A DNA stretch of 64,000 bases from positions 21,706,182-21,770,181 of the forward strand of contig NC_066835.1 in assembly GCF_001640805.2 (NCBI RefSeq), read 5' to 3'. Position 1 is the stretch's first letter, and every line of letters starts with the position of its first letter. The DNA comes from Lates calcarifer. Lineage: Eukaryota > Chordata > Actinopteri > Centropomidae. Under the pieces are notes generated by a model, which was given only the letters and a program-made list of their open reading frames with translations, had not been told where the DNA came from and made no database searches. The translations under genes and the position numbers were made by a program. Shown one piece after another: positions 12,801 to 24,200 of this stretch.

Positions 12801-14289
12801 TCACAGTGATCCAGTGTGTGAACTGGTTTAGTATTTGCTGCTCAGAATAAATGAGTATTTTATCTTACAACATGTGGACAGGACAATGACCCCAGCCATC
12901 ATCAGGAGACACAGCACTCCTACACACAGTGCAGCAGCTCTGTAAGGCCTGGTTTGAACTGGAGGAAGCTTCTGAGTCTGTGGTCCTACACAGACAAAGC
13001 ACACAGAGCAGGTTTATTAATAGAAAGCAACATGACCGCTGTTTTCATACTTTCCATTACCCATCGTTCTCCACTGTTATGGATGGAGGCTGACAACACA
13101 TGGTCCATAGACAAAGGAGTGAAGCCAGGGTCCTTCACCTTTTCACACCTTGATGTAAAAACTACACATGGACTCATGATCACTGTGTGCCCTGGTTCCT
13201 GTGATGTTACCAGGTCAACAAACCCAGCTGAGCTCCTCTCCTCACTCTGTTCCTCACTGCAGGAAACTGCAACATCTCTTTCCCTTGTCTTCACCCAGGC
13301 TGCAGGGACAGCCACTCCCTCTCTCACCACCCTGCTCTGTATCATGCAGTATGAGGCCTGCTTGGACCAGACGGCTGCACTGAATTTTGACAGACACAGA
13401 GACTTAAGACAAAACAGCGCTCTGTAAAGGACCTTTTCCCTCCATGGACTTGGTAAAGTATTAGTGTTATATAGTGTTGGCAGGTTCATACAAACAGGAC
13501 TGGAGGTACATCCAGTGTCTCTCTCTTGACCTTCACCTTTATCCTAACTGATCTGGCCTTAAACAAAGAAATACTTCTGTCTTAGCCTGCCTACATGCCA
13601 TGTGGTTGGTCTCAGTAGCCATATTTGATTCCGCCATCTTGTGTATAGTTTCCTTTGTTTAAGCCTTGTGGTTATCTTTGAGTCTGACATATTTTTTTTA
13701 CCTTCCCTCCCAACCACAAGCCTCTTCTCTTGACTTTGTATTGACAAGTTAAAAAATTAACACATCCTGTCATGCTGGACGCCTCTTCTTCCTGTCATGT
13801 AGTTACTCTTTTCACTCTGTTGTCAAGCTGTTGTTACCAGAGTTTATGCTTCCCCATATCAGAGAGATAACACAGATCAGTTATGGAGTCCAAAACTAAA
13901 AAACTAACAGCAACAGAACGACTGAACGATTCTGTCCTCGATACTCAGAGCTCTCTGGTTCCGCACTGTTTGTTCACAAAATGTAAATTTAATCCAATTA
14001 ACAGCTGGAAACAGCTGCTAAACCCAAGAGTTGATACTGAACATGTAGTTACATAGAAACAAACAGAGATGTCTGATGGGCTTTATTGGAAAGCTGAGTG
14101 TAACAAACTGAACGGAGAACACTTACCTCCTTCCTGTGACTGTAAATCGGTGTGATTGTCTCCCATACGGTCCGTACTCTCGTAGATATTCACCTCCCTT
14201 TCCTCCCACTCTGCTCCATCTTCCTCCACCTTTCTGTTGTATCTCACCTTCTTTGATAAATCTGGTTTTGCATAAATATCTGAGGACAT
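9807..14289 (-). CDS. C-type lectin-like receptor, gene 3 (complete, 286 aa)
   Basis: Type II lectin-like receptor with the longest neck of the array. Exons: 14127-14289, 12869-12985, 12310-12408, 12089-12184, 11676-11818, 10551-10666, 9807-9933; 861 nt, TAG stop. The tail (1-54) begins MSSDIYAKPDLSKKVRY and has a second tyrosine in VNIYEST, typical of fish CD209-like proteins; neither tyrosine fits a strict ITIM. The membrane anchor is at about 71-91 (AAALCVGVLCLLMMAGVIVL). The neck spans two exons (94-158) with LNNSYTQLQ and SQLQDEVKRLKEK repeats and sequons. The CTLD (about 160-286) has WCPDGWERFGCSCY, DCQSRGADLVIINSKEEQ, SWIGL, WEWEWVDGSPL and TWMCEK. The usual donor of the first neck exon reads AT instead of GT; the model uses a GT nine bases downstream, which keeps the frame. 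EPN/QPD and WND motifs are absent and a CC pair is present, as in gene 2. Confidence 0.8.
10926..10953. repeat. (GACT)n microsatellite
   Basis: About seven tandem copies of the tetranucleotide CTGA in the intron between the CTLD exons of lectin gene 3. Confidence 0.85.
12986..14126. other. Intron 1 of lectin gene 3
   Basis: A 1.1-kb intron between the cytoplasmic tail exon and the transmembrane exon. Positions 13,000-13,480 are unusually open on both strands (about 157 and 167 codons), but the translations show no recognised domain and the minus-strand ORF stops right before the transmembrane exon. The rest is AT-rich. Confidence 0.45.
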
Positions 14290-15887
14290 CTTGAAGGCAC
14301 AGAGAAACCTGATCAGTAGCTCTACGTCACTTACTGCACCGTGTCGATCAGTTTCTCTGCTGCTGTGAAACTTTAATATGTTCTAGTGCAGTACGCTCTT
14401 CTAACTATTGTAGATATAAAATCAATATCATACAGTTATATTCTGAGGCTGCTGTCAGTTTCTTGGCCAGCCGTCTGTCTGAACATTGAGGAAGTAGCAC
14501 CAAGAAAACTAACATATATACGCCCCTTTATTCGTTTGACTCCGTGAATTTAAAAAAAAACCTTGCAACAGCACTTCTGTGGTTTTTTTCATTACTAATT
14601 ATAGAACACTGTGTTGTCCAGTCTTCCCACTTTTAATAAACCTTTTGGACGAACTTTAAATCAAACAGAAAATAAATCAGTTTTTTTCTTTGTTCAATAA
14701 AATAAGAGAGTTTGAAGATACAAGGTTTTCAATCAGCAACAACAGCATTATGTGTTAACAGATGCCCCCATGTAGACACAAAACCCACATTCAGTCATTC
14801 ACACCCCACCCCCCTTCACCCCTGCCACCACCACAACACACAACAGATCAACAGTCCACATCAGGAAATGCTGCTGTCTCATTTATTTTTAGTCTTACAG
14901 AGAAACAACAGCCTGAAGTTAAGGTTTTACAGTCGATCAGTTAGAACAGATACTGTTTGTCTGTATGTCAATCAAACATAAACTGATCAGCCACAACATT
15001 AAAACCTCTGACAGGTGAAGTGAATAACACTGATTATCTTGTTCTAATGGCACCTGTCAAGAGGTGAGACATATTAGACAGCAGGTGAACAATCAGTTCT
15101 TGAAGTTGATTTGCTGGAATCCGATCAAATTGGCAAGAGTCAGGATCTTTTTGACAAGACGACTGAGTCAGAGCATCTCCAAATCAGCAGGTCTTTCAGG
15201 GTGTTCCTGGTGTGCAGAGGTCAGTACCAGCCTAAAGTATTCTAAGGAAGGACAACTCTAATCAAGCACAGGCATCAATCCACGTCCAGATAACACAGTG
15301 AAGGCAGTCAGAAGCAAAGAACCAAGCAAAGAAGCACATCACAATAAAATATAACATTCTGTCAACTAAAAGGAGGAAAGACAGAGACTAATGGGTTAAT
15401 GAGACACAGTTAACACAACAAACTGGTGGGAAGTAAAACACACACAAGAAATTTCAAAATAAAACAGGAAATTACTACACACACTACAGCAGGAAGTCAC
15501 ACACAGGGTCAGCCTGTGACAGAAACATTTAGATTCTCAGAGCTCCTTCATGGACCACAGTGGATGAACCTTTTCTGAAAGCTCTATGACCTTTCCTCTA
15601 GCCTTACTCTTGGGACAAACTGTTTTAGCTTCACTACTGTTAAGGCTCTGAGAGTCAGTGTGTCTGCTTCTTCTGACTCTGTGTTATTTAGTAAAGTCTT
15701 GAACATTTTGGCCAGCAGGAGGTGTTTTGTACCTTTCATTTTCTTATGTTTGCCTCTATTGTGTACAGTCACTTTGACAGAGGTGCAGGAAGAGTTATCA
15801 GAAAAGAAGTGACATGCAGCGAGGGTCTTTAGTCCGGTTCAGACCCGTTACATCACAGTTACATGCAACACACGTCAAAGTGTAAGA
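14290..15887. other. Intergenic region between lectin genes 3 and 4
   Basis: Upstream region of gene 3, then a decayed Tc1/mariner-like copy (14976-15290), then sequence with no feature I recognise up to the stop codon of gene 4. Confidence 0.5.
14976..15290 (+). mobile_element. Truncated Tc1/mariner-like DNA transposon
   Basis: The left part reads AACTGATCAGCCACAACATT followed by the ACAGGTGAAGTGAATAACA block that I recall from a very common teleost element. In the plus frame at about 15,060-15,260 it encodes a degraded helix-turn-helix, RRLSQSISKSAGLSGC followed by KEGQ, resembling the N-terminal DNA-binding part of Tc1-type transposases. The catalytic DDE region is absent, so the copy is dead. 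The right boundary is approximate. Confidence 0.65.
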
Positions 15888-18842
15888 TTACCAAGAAAGC
15901 TCTTTGATCTGTTTCTCACAGATCCATTGTTTGGATCCATTGTTGGTGTGCATCCATGTCCCCTGAAGATTGATATAAGCTGTAGATCTGTTCACAGGCA
16001 TTACACTAACTCCTACAGTCCAGCCTCTGAAAAACAGGGTTGATGTTATTGGTAAAAGCCACAAACACAAAGGATAGTTGGTGTGAGATAATGTATACAG
16101 TTCTTGTAAACTCCCAACTAACTAAATTCTGCACTGTCTCTCCCACTGAGCTTCAGATTTAGTTTCAGAAGGTCAAATTTTTTATTAGATTTTTAATTAG
16201 AATTCTTTGTTTATCTTCACTACGTTGTGTTTTCAGTGAAGACACAGGATTAATATGAACATGTTGATGCCCTCATGTGGTAGAACAACAAACTGCAACT
16301 TCATCATCCTGAGCTGCCAAAAGCCCAGCTCAGCATCCTCAACCTTTGACCTCTTAACGATGAGGTTTAGAGGTCAGATATTTTAATTTATTCAACATAT
16401 TCACATTATTTGAAGACATAATTTACAAATTAAATATTAATGACTTCTTATGGAACTTTTTTAGTTTTCAGTTTCATCCAATTATTAGCATCAAACAATT
16501 AAAAAAAGAACATTTCTCACTGATATTGTGGTTTTGATCCGTCCACCCACATCCACTCCCATTTATCTGGCCAGCTGGATGTTTTCTTTGACTCCAGACC
16601 GATCCATGAAGTTCCATATTTATTCATCTGAGTGAGAAAATCCTGACAATTTATAAAAAGAGCAGATAATTATTCCTCTGTTCTTAGATAGTGTTAGTGT
16701 TAGTGTTTCTGTGGTCATAGGTTCATTCATGTTTTGATCATTTCTTAAGAAAAACAACAATAAAATATCACATGCACCATTCTCTCACAGTAGCATGCTG
16801 CATAAAGCCTGTAAATTAGGCCTGATGCTTATTTTAAAGATCATGTGAACCTCTTTCTGCAGCAGCTGTTTTGGCCTATTTCCTCCTGATTTTACATATC
16901 TATGTTTAATAATTTGTTATATGAACTTCACAGAACCATGGTTAACAGCTTAAACTAATTGACAGACACTCACCTGTTCCTCTCTGTTCTTTATTATCAC
17001 CAATTTGGCTCCTCTCTTCTCACAGTCTGTCTTGCTGTCGTTCCAGGATTTCATGTCAGTAGATATGTAGTAACAACTACATCCAAACTGCTTCCATCCT
17101 TCAACAGAGTGTTTGCCAATCATGTGTTTTAGTGACGTGTTTCAAATGATTTAGTGGCAAAGACTTAAAATCTGCTGTTTCTGTTTAAACCTCTCTTACC
17201 CTCTGTCTGGCATTGATTGTTGCTCCTCAGGTTGTTATTCAGCTGCTCATTAATGATACTGAGCTTCTCCTTTTCCAAAATGACTGTAATATCTGGTGAA
17301 AACCACAACAAGAAAGAGGCAGGGCATTGATGGAAAATCAAACTAAGTGATCAAGGTTTTCGAGTGATTCAAGGTATGACGTTAAAATAATGGTGAGTCC
17401 TCACAGAGCTTGGACAAAACAGCAATCCCTGCTAACAGCAGGATACACAGCAGACCCAGAACCAGTGCAGCAGTTCTAAAAGGGTTTCGTTGAACAGCTG
17501 GAAGAAGCTTCTGAATGTGTTCTCCTACAGAGGCAAAGGACATAGAGAGCACATTTTAATTAAACATGAGCAAGACAGGAGCAAAGACATTTAATGTTAG
17601 AGGTGAGAACATTATGACTTGAGCTGAGAGCAAGCTAACTGAATGTACCAACAGTGGACATATGTTGTTATGTGTGTGAATTCTGAAGTCTGTGAACTCT
17701 GAGCTGAAGTTAATGGTTTATCGAGGTCTCGGAATTTACCGAACTAAATCAACAGTCTACTGCACAAATAAATGTTTACTTTTATCAACCACGTTCTAAC
17801 AAAGACACTGTTTTTTTACTCACACAGATGTAGCTTCTGCAACCACAAACTTTTACATGAATTTTAAGTTATAGCGCCGTGTCACCCACACAGCTGATGG
17901 AGAAAGCTGAGGTCCGCAAGCACCACTGAGGTGCTCAAATGAAGCACACCCTCGAGTGTAATATTGCGATTATACAACTATTACCAACAAAGTAAAATGT
18001 GTATGGTGGAGTAATATTTTTAGTGATGAGTAAGGCGTGCATCATGCTGATTTGAGCACATTCTAAATGTCTTGTTGACCAATCAGATTGCTCAGTTGGA
18101 ACTACTTGTTGTATAAGTGTTCTGTGATTGCACTACACTGTTCATGCTCAATGCTGCACTCATTCCAAAGATTTTTGTCTCTAACAATCCTTTACACCTG
18201 AAAACATGGAAACGTAAGGCCCAGGTTGTGTGCAGGAGTGAATGACAAAATCAAACATATTCAAAATACCAGCATACAGACTAAAACTGCTTGATTGTTC
18301 AGTGCCCAAGACCAGGTTCAAAAATACCGGAGTGATCCTTTAAGTACACAGCGTGGGATCACACAAGGCCACTCATTAAAACCCATCAAGCTAATGTTCC
18401 ACGTATTGGAGCTGATGGAGTTTCAATAATGTGCAATGAAACACAGGCCGTGCTGAAAAGCTAATGTGGATGTAACCTGAGTCAGTAAAAAAAGGTGTGT
18501 GTGGTTGAGCTGTGCATTTTTTCAGTGTATAGAAAGTGTGAAATGTCTCAGTGTCACTGCTGAAACTCAAGAGCAAATACATTTATAATGAACACTGTCA
18601 TAATTTAATCAACATTACCACTGCACTGTACAAATCAAACATATTTCCTTTTTATATTAACAGTAATATTTAGTAATATTCAGTATTAAAAACTCCATCG
18701 TACCTCCATCCTCTGTTGGAAGATTTATACTCTCGTAGATGTCGACCACTCTCTCCTCTCTCTCTCCTCTGTCCTCTCCAGCTCCTTTGCTGTATCTCAC
18801 ATTCATAGTCAAATTTGGATTCTCATAAATGTTCGATGACAT
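15888..18842 (-). CDS. C-type lectin-like receptor, gene 4 (complete, 245 aa, divergent CTLD)
   Basis: Type II lectin-like receptor. Exons: 18704-18842, 17405-17524, 17200-17292, 16974-17098, 16521-16642, 15888-16026; 738 nt, TAA stop. The tail (1-46) has NIYENP and VDIYESI; the second is a YxxI motif with Asp at -2, so only ITIM-like. The membrane anchor is at about 64-83 (TAALVLGLLCILLLAGIAVL), resembling gene 3. One short neck exon (87-117) contains EKEKLSIINEQLNNNL. The CTLD (118-245) has GWKQFGCSCYY, DCEKRGAKLVII, SWIGLESKK, WEWMWVDGSK and QWICEKQIKELSW. The acceptor used by the sister genes for the first CTLD exon is lost, and a downstream AG shortens this exon by 18 nt (125 versus 143), removing the segment that carries the first CTLD cysteine. 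The last exon also lacks the CC pair. It may be a neofunctionalised receptor or a decaying gene; the frame is intact throughout. Confidence 0.76.
18130..18345. repeat. Fragment of foldback MITE family A
   Basis: Ends with AAAAATACCGGAGTGATCCT preceded by a GGCCCAGGTT block, the same terminal sequence as the copies near 21,850 and 31,980. It lies in intron 1 of lectin gene 4. The left part is degraded. Confidence 0.5.
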
Positions 18843-20389
18843 TTTAAACTAAAAAGTCTCTGTATCTTTTTATAATAGTCTTGGTTATACGATTATTGCC
18901 CCAATCATTCCCCCAGCCGTCATTCCATTGTTGTTTCCTCTAACACCTGGTGCTTTACTAAATGGATCTTTGTTGATATCGTAGTTTCTACTTCTAAATC
19001 ATAAATACAGCCTTTAAGTCTGTTCTGCTGCTGCTGTCAGAGTTTTCTGTCAGAGGTTCTCTGTGTCTCTTCTTCTGTATGTGCTGGCCAACTTTCAACA
19101 GGAAGTGTCAAGGAAACGGTAGCAGGAAAACACACAAGCGCACTGCTGTAATTTCATCACTGTATGAAGAGAAGCATGTTACTAATTGGGAGATTCTTTT
19201 TGGGGTTTATAAAATGCTTTTATCAACTATAAAAACACATGGATATTTAAGTTCTGCTTTTTATTAGTTGTTTTCATGTTTAAGAGCTGATTGACAGGTT
19301 AATGTCGAGCACTGAAAGGTGTCTGTAGAGCTGTGATTCCTCCCTGATAATGACATTAAAATGTCAGAGCTGTAGTTTGGTATATTACACTGCAAAGGAA
19401 AACAAACATATAAGTAAAGTAGTGCAAACACTACATAGTAGAAAACTTTGTAAAGACTTGTCATGAGCAGTTAAATGGTGTCAATGTCTCTTTTTTTTTT
19501 TTTTTTTTTTGAATCATGTTGCAACAACTTCTGCTGTGGGTGTAACATATTACTGTTATCATCACGCCATCATCTCATACTGCCAGATTGTCACTCCCCA
19601 CATAGAGAGGAAACTGAGTCTCAGAATATCAGATAGGATGTTGAGAATAAGCAGAAATACCCAGGCCTATCAGAGCTGGCCACGAAGAAGCTCCACATGC
19701 CCATAAGATTTTGTTTGATGGTCACATGTTACGCAACAGACTCCTGTCTTCCTGTGTATTTACTGTCACCATAGTGAAAGAAAATAACACGAGTTATGAC
19801 CGTGACTGTTTTAGGGATTTGTCAGCCCACATTAATCATAGTGCATGGATCCACGGTGAAAAATCAAATGACAGTTTATGGCTTTACTGTGATTGATAGC
19901 TTTTTCTTCTCTCGTGGTCGCAGTGAGGAAATACTTGAATACCTGCCACAGCTGGAACTGGAACAGGATGTTATTTGTCACATAGTGTCACTAGAAGAGA
20001 TGTAGTGGAAAGTCCACACCTTTAAATACCTGGGACCTAAGGCTGATAATGATCTGATCATGATTAACCTTTTAAAGTGTTGCAGTGTTTTAAGTTTTTG
20101 TGTGTTCGGGTGTATTCATGCTAAGGATTGTGACAGTAAGCACGACTCAGTTCAGTTTTATAGTGACCTTATTATAAAGAAGAAAAGCCCATCCACACAG
20201 ATACAACATCCTCGTATGAATTTAGAAGCAAAACATTCACTAGATTTGTGTTTTGATTCTAGAAACCACATCCGGCTTCATGTCAAAGTACAGAACGCTT
20301 CATTTCCTTTATCTGTGAGGTTTATTATTCTAGTTATTATAGTTTATAGGCAGGAAACAACAAGACTGTTCTAGTAGAGATGTTATTTT

Positions 20390-20600
20390 AAGCAACACTC
20401 TGTAACTATTTTAACAGATCTACAGTTCAGCATTACTGTTAACTTGGTTTTATTTTACTTTAAAATCTCAGCCTCAGAGTCATGGTGATGGTTCACTGAC
20501 CTGTAACAGGGAGAATCATCATTCCCACTAATATATATAACATTCATGGATGTTTCCTGCAGCTAAAAAGCTAAATTGTTGTTGTAACTACAACAATAGC
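20390..20600. repeat. Partial copy of hairpin MITE family B
   Basis: Shares GATCTACAGTTCAGCATTAC and the CATGGTGATGGTTCACTGA block (in inverse order or orientation) with the better preserved element at 36,809-37,200. The palindromic ends seen there are not preserved here. Confidence 0.45.
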
Positions 20601-21092
20601 TGCTTATTGTTTAGTGGTAAAACTGCAGGTGTGTTACCTGCACGTCCCTGTAGCCGCCCTGACACACGTGATTAATTGTAAACAGTTTGTTAAATCACAT
20701 CTGGATTTGAGACAGTGTTAGTTTTGAAAACAGGATGTTAACCCTGCAGTAGATATGATGGTACGTGCTAAATTAAATATCTTCTTTATAGAACTCAGCG
20801 GTGACAAGTAAAAAGATCATTTACTGCTTTTATCAGGAACAGTCTTCAGGCTCTGATTCACCCAGTGCTCCTCCTCACCCGAGCGTTATCAGACGTGGAC
20901 TGTCCTGGTCCTGGTTGGGTTAAATCCGGCTCCCTGCTCTCGAGGTGTTTAGAAATCTCTCTGTGATCCCAGGGAGCCTTTCTGCAGCTTCATGAATTCA
21001 TTTCTGTGTCGCACTGCTGCGTGTCTGTGAAAGCCAATGACCCCTGGAATGTCCCACAGCTGGCTGCCACTCACACACTGACATGCCTACTG

Positions 21093-21093
<1 letters not shown>

Positions 21094-21132
<39 letters not shown>
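21094..21132. repeat. (CA)n microsatellite
   Basis: About nineteen uninterrupted CA units, 107 bp before the first visible collagen exon. A length-variable run this close to an acceptor may be polymorphic. Confidence 0.95.
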
Positions 21133-21137
<5 letters not shown>

Positions 21138-21239
21138 TCAGAGGAGGTAGAGGCTTCCTGTCCTCACAGTCTGTTATTTTCTAACATCAGGACACGATTG
21201 ATAACCCTGTCATATCCTCCTTTAATGCTTTCTCTCCAG

Positions 21240-24200
21240 GGGCCAGCTGGTCCAGTAGGTGATACAGGTGTACCAGGACCTCAGGGACCCCCAGGACCAC
21301 AAGGACCCAGTGGACGCTCCATCATTGGACCCCCAGTAAGAGATGAACACTTACACACACACACAAAGCAACTCAACTCAACAGTGTACCCGGCCACTAT
21401 GAACAAAGCACGTCCACTAAAGTGTGTCAGGGTTTAGGATTCCCACAGAGACAGAGATTTTATTAAAGAGTCAGATCCTTTTAGTTCAACCAGAAACAGC
21501 TCTATATCACTACCAGACTCCACTGACAAAAACAGGGATTTTACTGAGAAGTAATCAGATCCTTTCCACGTTAGTAAAAGTACCACACAACAACACAAAC
21601 TAACTAACTGATGGAGGCAGCAGCTCCTGTGTTCTGCTCAGTAAAATTCCTGTTTTTGTCAGTGGAGTCTGGTACTGATATATAGAGATGTTTCTGGTTA
21701 AACAAGAAGGATTTTAGTGACAAAAAACAAGCACTTTAGTGGATGTACTTTGACGTGGACAGTTGTCTATTAGATTACATTGCAGCAGCTGTTGGGACGG
21801 TGCTCAGTCCTGCACTAACTCTTCTGATCATTTACACCCAAAAACATCAGGAAATCAAAAATACCAGAGTTATCCTTTAATTCTGGAAAACATAAATAAA
21901 AATATACATAGAACCAGAAACAAGTCAGTTTAATTTGTGTTCATTTTTCCCCCAGGGTGCACCAGGAGAGAAAGGACAGAAAGGTGACGCTGGACAACAA
22001 GGATCACAGGTAAAAATGTTTGGACCAGATTTATTATACGATGTTTCTTTGAGTTGATGTCGAGCTGTGAAACACTCAGCAGAGTCGTATTTTCTCTGTG
22101 TGTAAGTGTTTTAGTCAGACAGACAAATTAATAACCATTGTTAGTGACAAAACATTGTGTAGGTCTGTAGCTCGACAAAGAGCCGCCCACTCGTAATTAC
22201 TCCACTGCTGTGAATTATGACCTTTTGGAAGCGAATAGTTGTCAGATTTTGAGTAATGGTGCCATTTGCAAAAGGTTGATTTCTGAGCCCAAATCTATTT
22301 CTGAGTTTCAGAGTTTGTGACACAACAGCAAAGCTCAGACTCAGAGTGTTTGTCCAACAACACAGTTCATGACAGCAGAGCAAAATATAAAGTCAGGGGC
22401 TGTAAATCATGTGTCTCCACATATTCTGGATCCCTGAACGTAACAGGAGTTTAACTGTGACTGTTGATTTCATTTGTTAAAAGTGTCTGTAAGGATTTAG
22501 ACTCAGTGTGAATGTGACCTGTAGTGACCCCTGATCTCCTCCTGGTCTTTCAGGGAGTTCCTGGTCGAGCTGGAGGTCCAGGCAGAGAGGGACCTGCAGG
22601 ATCCAGAGTGAGTCACACTGTGTTAACTCTCCATTAATACTGTTAATACTGATAAATACTGCAGCTTGTACTGGGTCCTCTGCTACTGCACAGAGAAGAG
22701 ATTTTATTTTTAACATCTCCTCCTGCTTCACAGGGGCTGCCAGGAAAAGACGGCCCCCCGGGCAGACAGGGCCCCCCAGGAACAATCGTAAGTGATTATT
22801 GAATATTGATTGTTTATCTGGATGCTCGAGGGTCGATTTTAATTGGAGCTGTGACGTGGGGGTTTATATTTGTTAACATGTGTGCTGAGTAAAGTCGACT
22901 CTGATCCTTCCTTCATGTCTCTGTGTCTCCTCAGGGGACTCCAGGAGCCCCAGGGGCCCCAGGAAATACAGGTCCTCCAGGAAAACAAGGAGAACTGGGC
23001 CCACCGGTGAGTCTGTCAGTCAGTGAATCAGACACAGGAGACGAGACAATCCTCATTAATCTCTCTCCTACCTGGTCTGGGTTCACACCTGTGACCTTGT
23101 GTCTCACTAATGTGTAAATATCCAGGAGGAGGCAGGAAGTGGTGTCAGTCAGGCTTAACAGAGTCTGTCAGACGAACACAGAGAGCACAGTGAGAGCGTC
23201 TGTCGTGGGATTAACAGCTTCCTGTCCGGTCTGAAGGTCTGAGACTCACACCCTGAAATCTGGGGCATCATGTTGACACCTGAGGAGTGAAAAAAAAAAC
23301 TGTCTTTCCTCAACAGTTTTACCAATAACACACTGCAAAACAAAGATGGAGCTGCTCAGTCATCACTGTGACTAAAACAAAGAGGGAGCGTCTCAAACCT
23401 TTAACATGCAGCTGCTGCATCAGGAGACTTCACACGTTGCATTGATGAGTGTGAGCGTCTCCCTGGTGTCGTGTTAAGTTCTGAAATGTGGATGTTGGAG
23501 AAACAGGCAGGTGGAAAGAGCTGAGTGACTCTGACAGTTGGGTGAGGATCTGAAGAGGGACTTCTCAAAACTTCTCAAAAAAAAACCATCAGATGTCAAA
23601 CAGAATGTCCAGATTAGATACTGCAGCCTGATTCAGTCTGTTTATTCACTCTGAGACAAGAAATTAAAACAGTGAAGACATTCAGAGCCACAGTTCTGTC
23701 TTTACAGAGATAACTACTTATTCCTGAGGCTCTAAGATAATCAGTCAGTGAGGGTTTTTAAAGGATGTGTGGTGTCAGAGGTGAAGAGAGGAATGTACCT
23801 GCTCCATAAAACCTGAACTGGTTTTGTCTGCAGAGTCGAGTTTTCTTCCTCCTGTCATCGCTTCTTTTCTGTTGCAGGGTCCTCCTGGAAGCAAGGGGGA
23901 GAAAGGTGAACGGGTGAGTGCCTCCATCCATCAGGAGAGGAAATTGTCACACACTCCACACACACATGAATCCTGATTATTGTCTGTTTGTCTCCAGGAA
24001 ACACAAATGGCAAAAAATCCAAACAAATCAGTTTAAAAAATGGATTTAGTGTGAGCGCCTCAGTCACAGTGAACATGGTTCCTACTCTCTCTGCTGGTAA
24101 CTCAGCTTTTCTCAGGCTGTAGTTCATGCTGAGGCAGCAGGTGTTCCTGTTATTTTGTCCACCTCCTATAGTTTAAAAAAAACCTAAAGAAAAAGTGTTA

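Larger units (their letters stand above)
18843..21239. other. Interval between lectin gene 4 and the first visible collagen exon
   Basis: Contains a T run at 19492-19511, a partial hairpin-MITE relative at about 20,390-20,600 and a CA microsatellite just before the collagen exon. No Gly-X-Y, FN3, VWA or TSPN coding exon was recognised on the plus strand, so any upstream collagen exon must lie further away. Confidence 0.5.
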
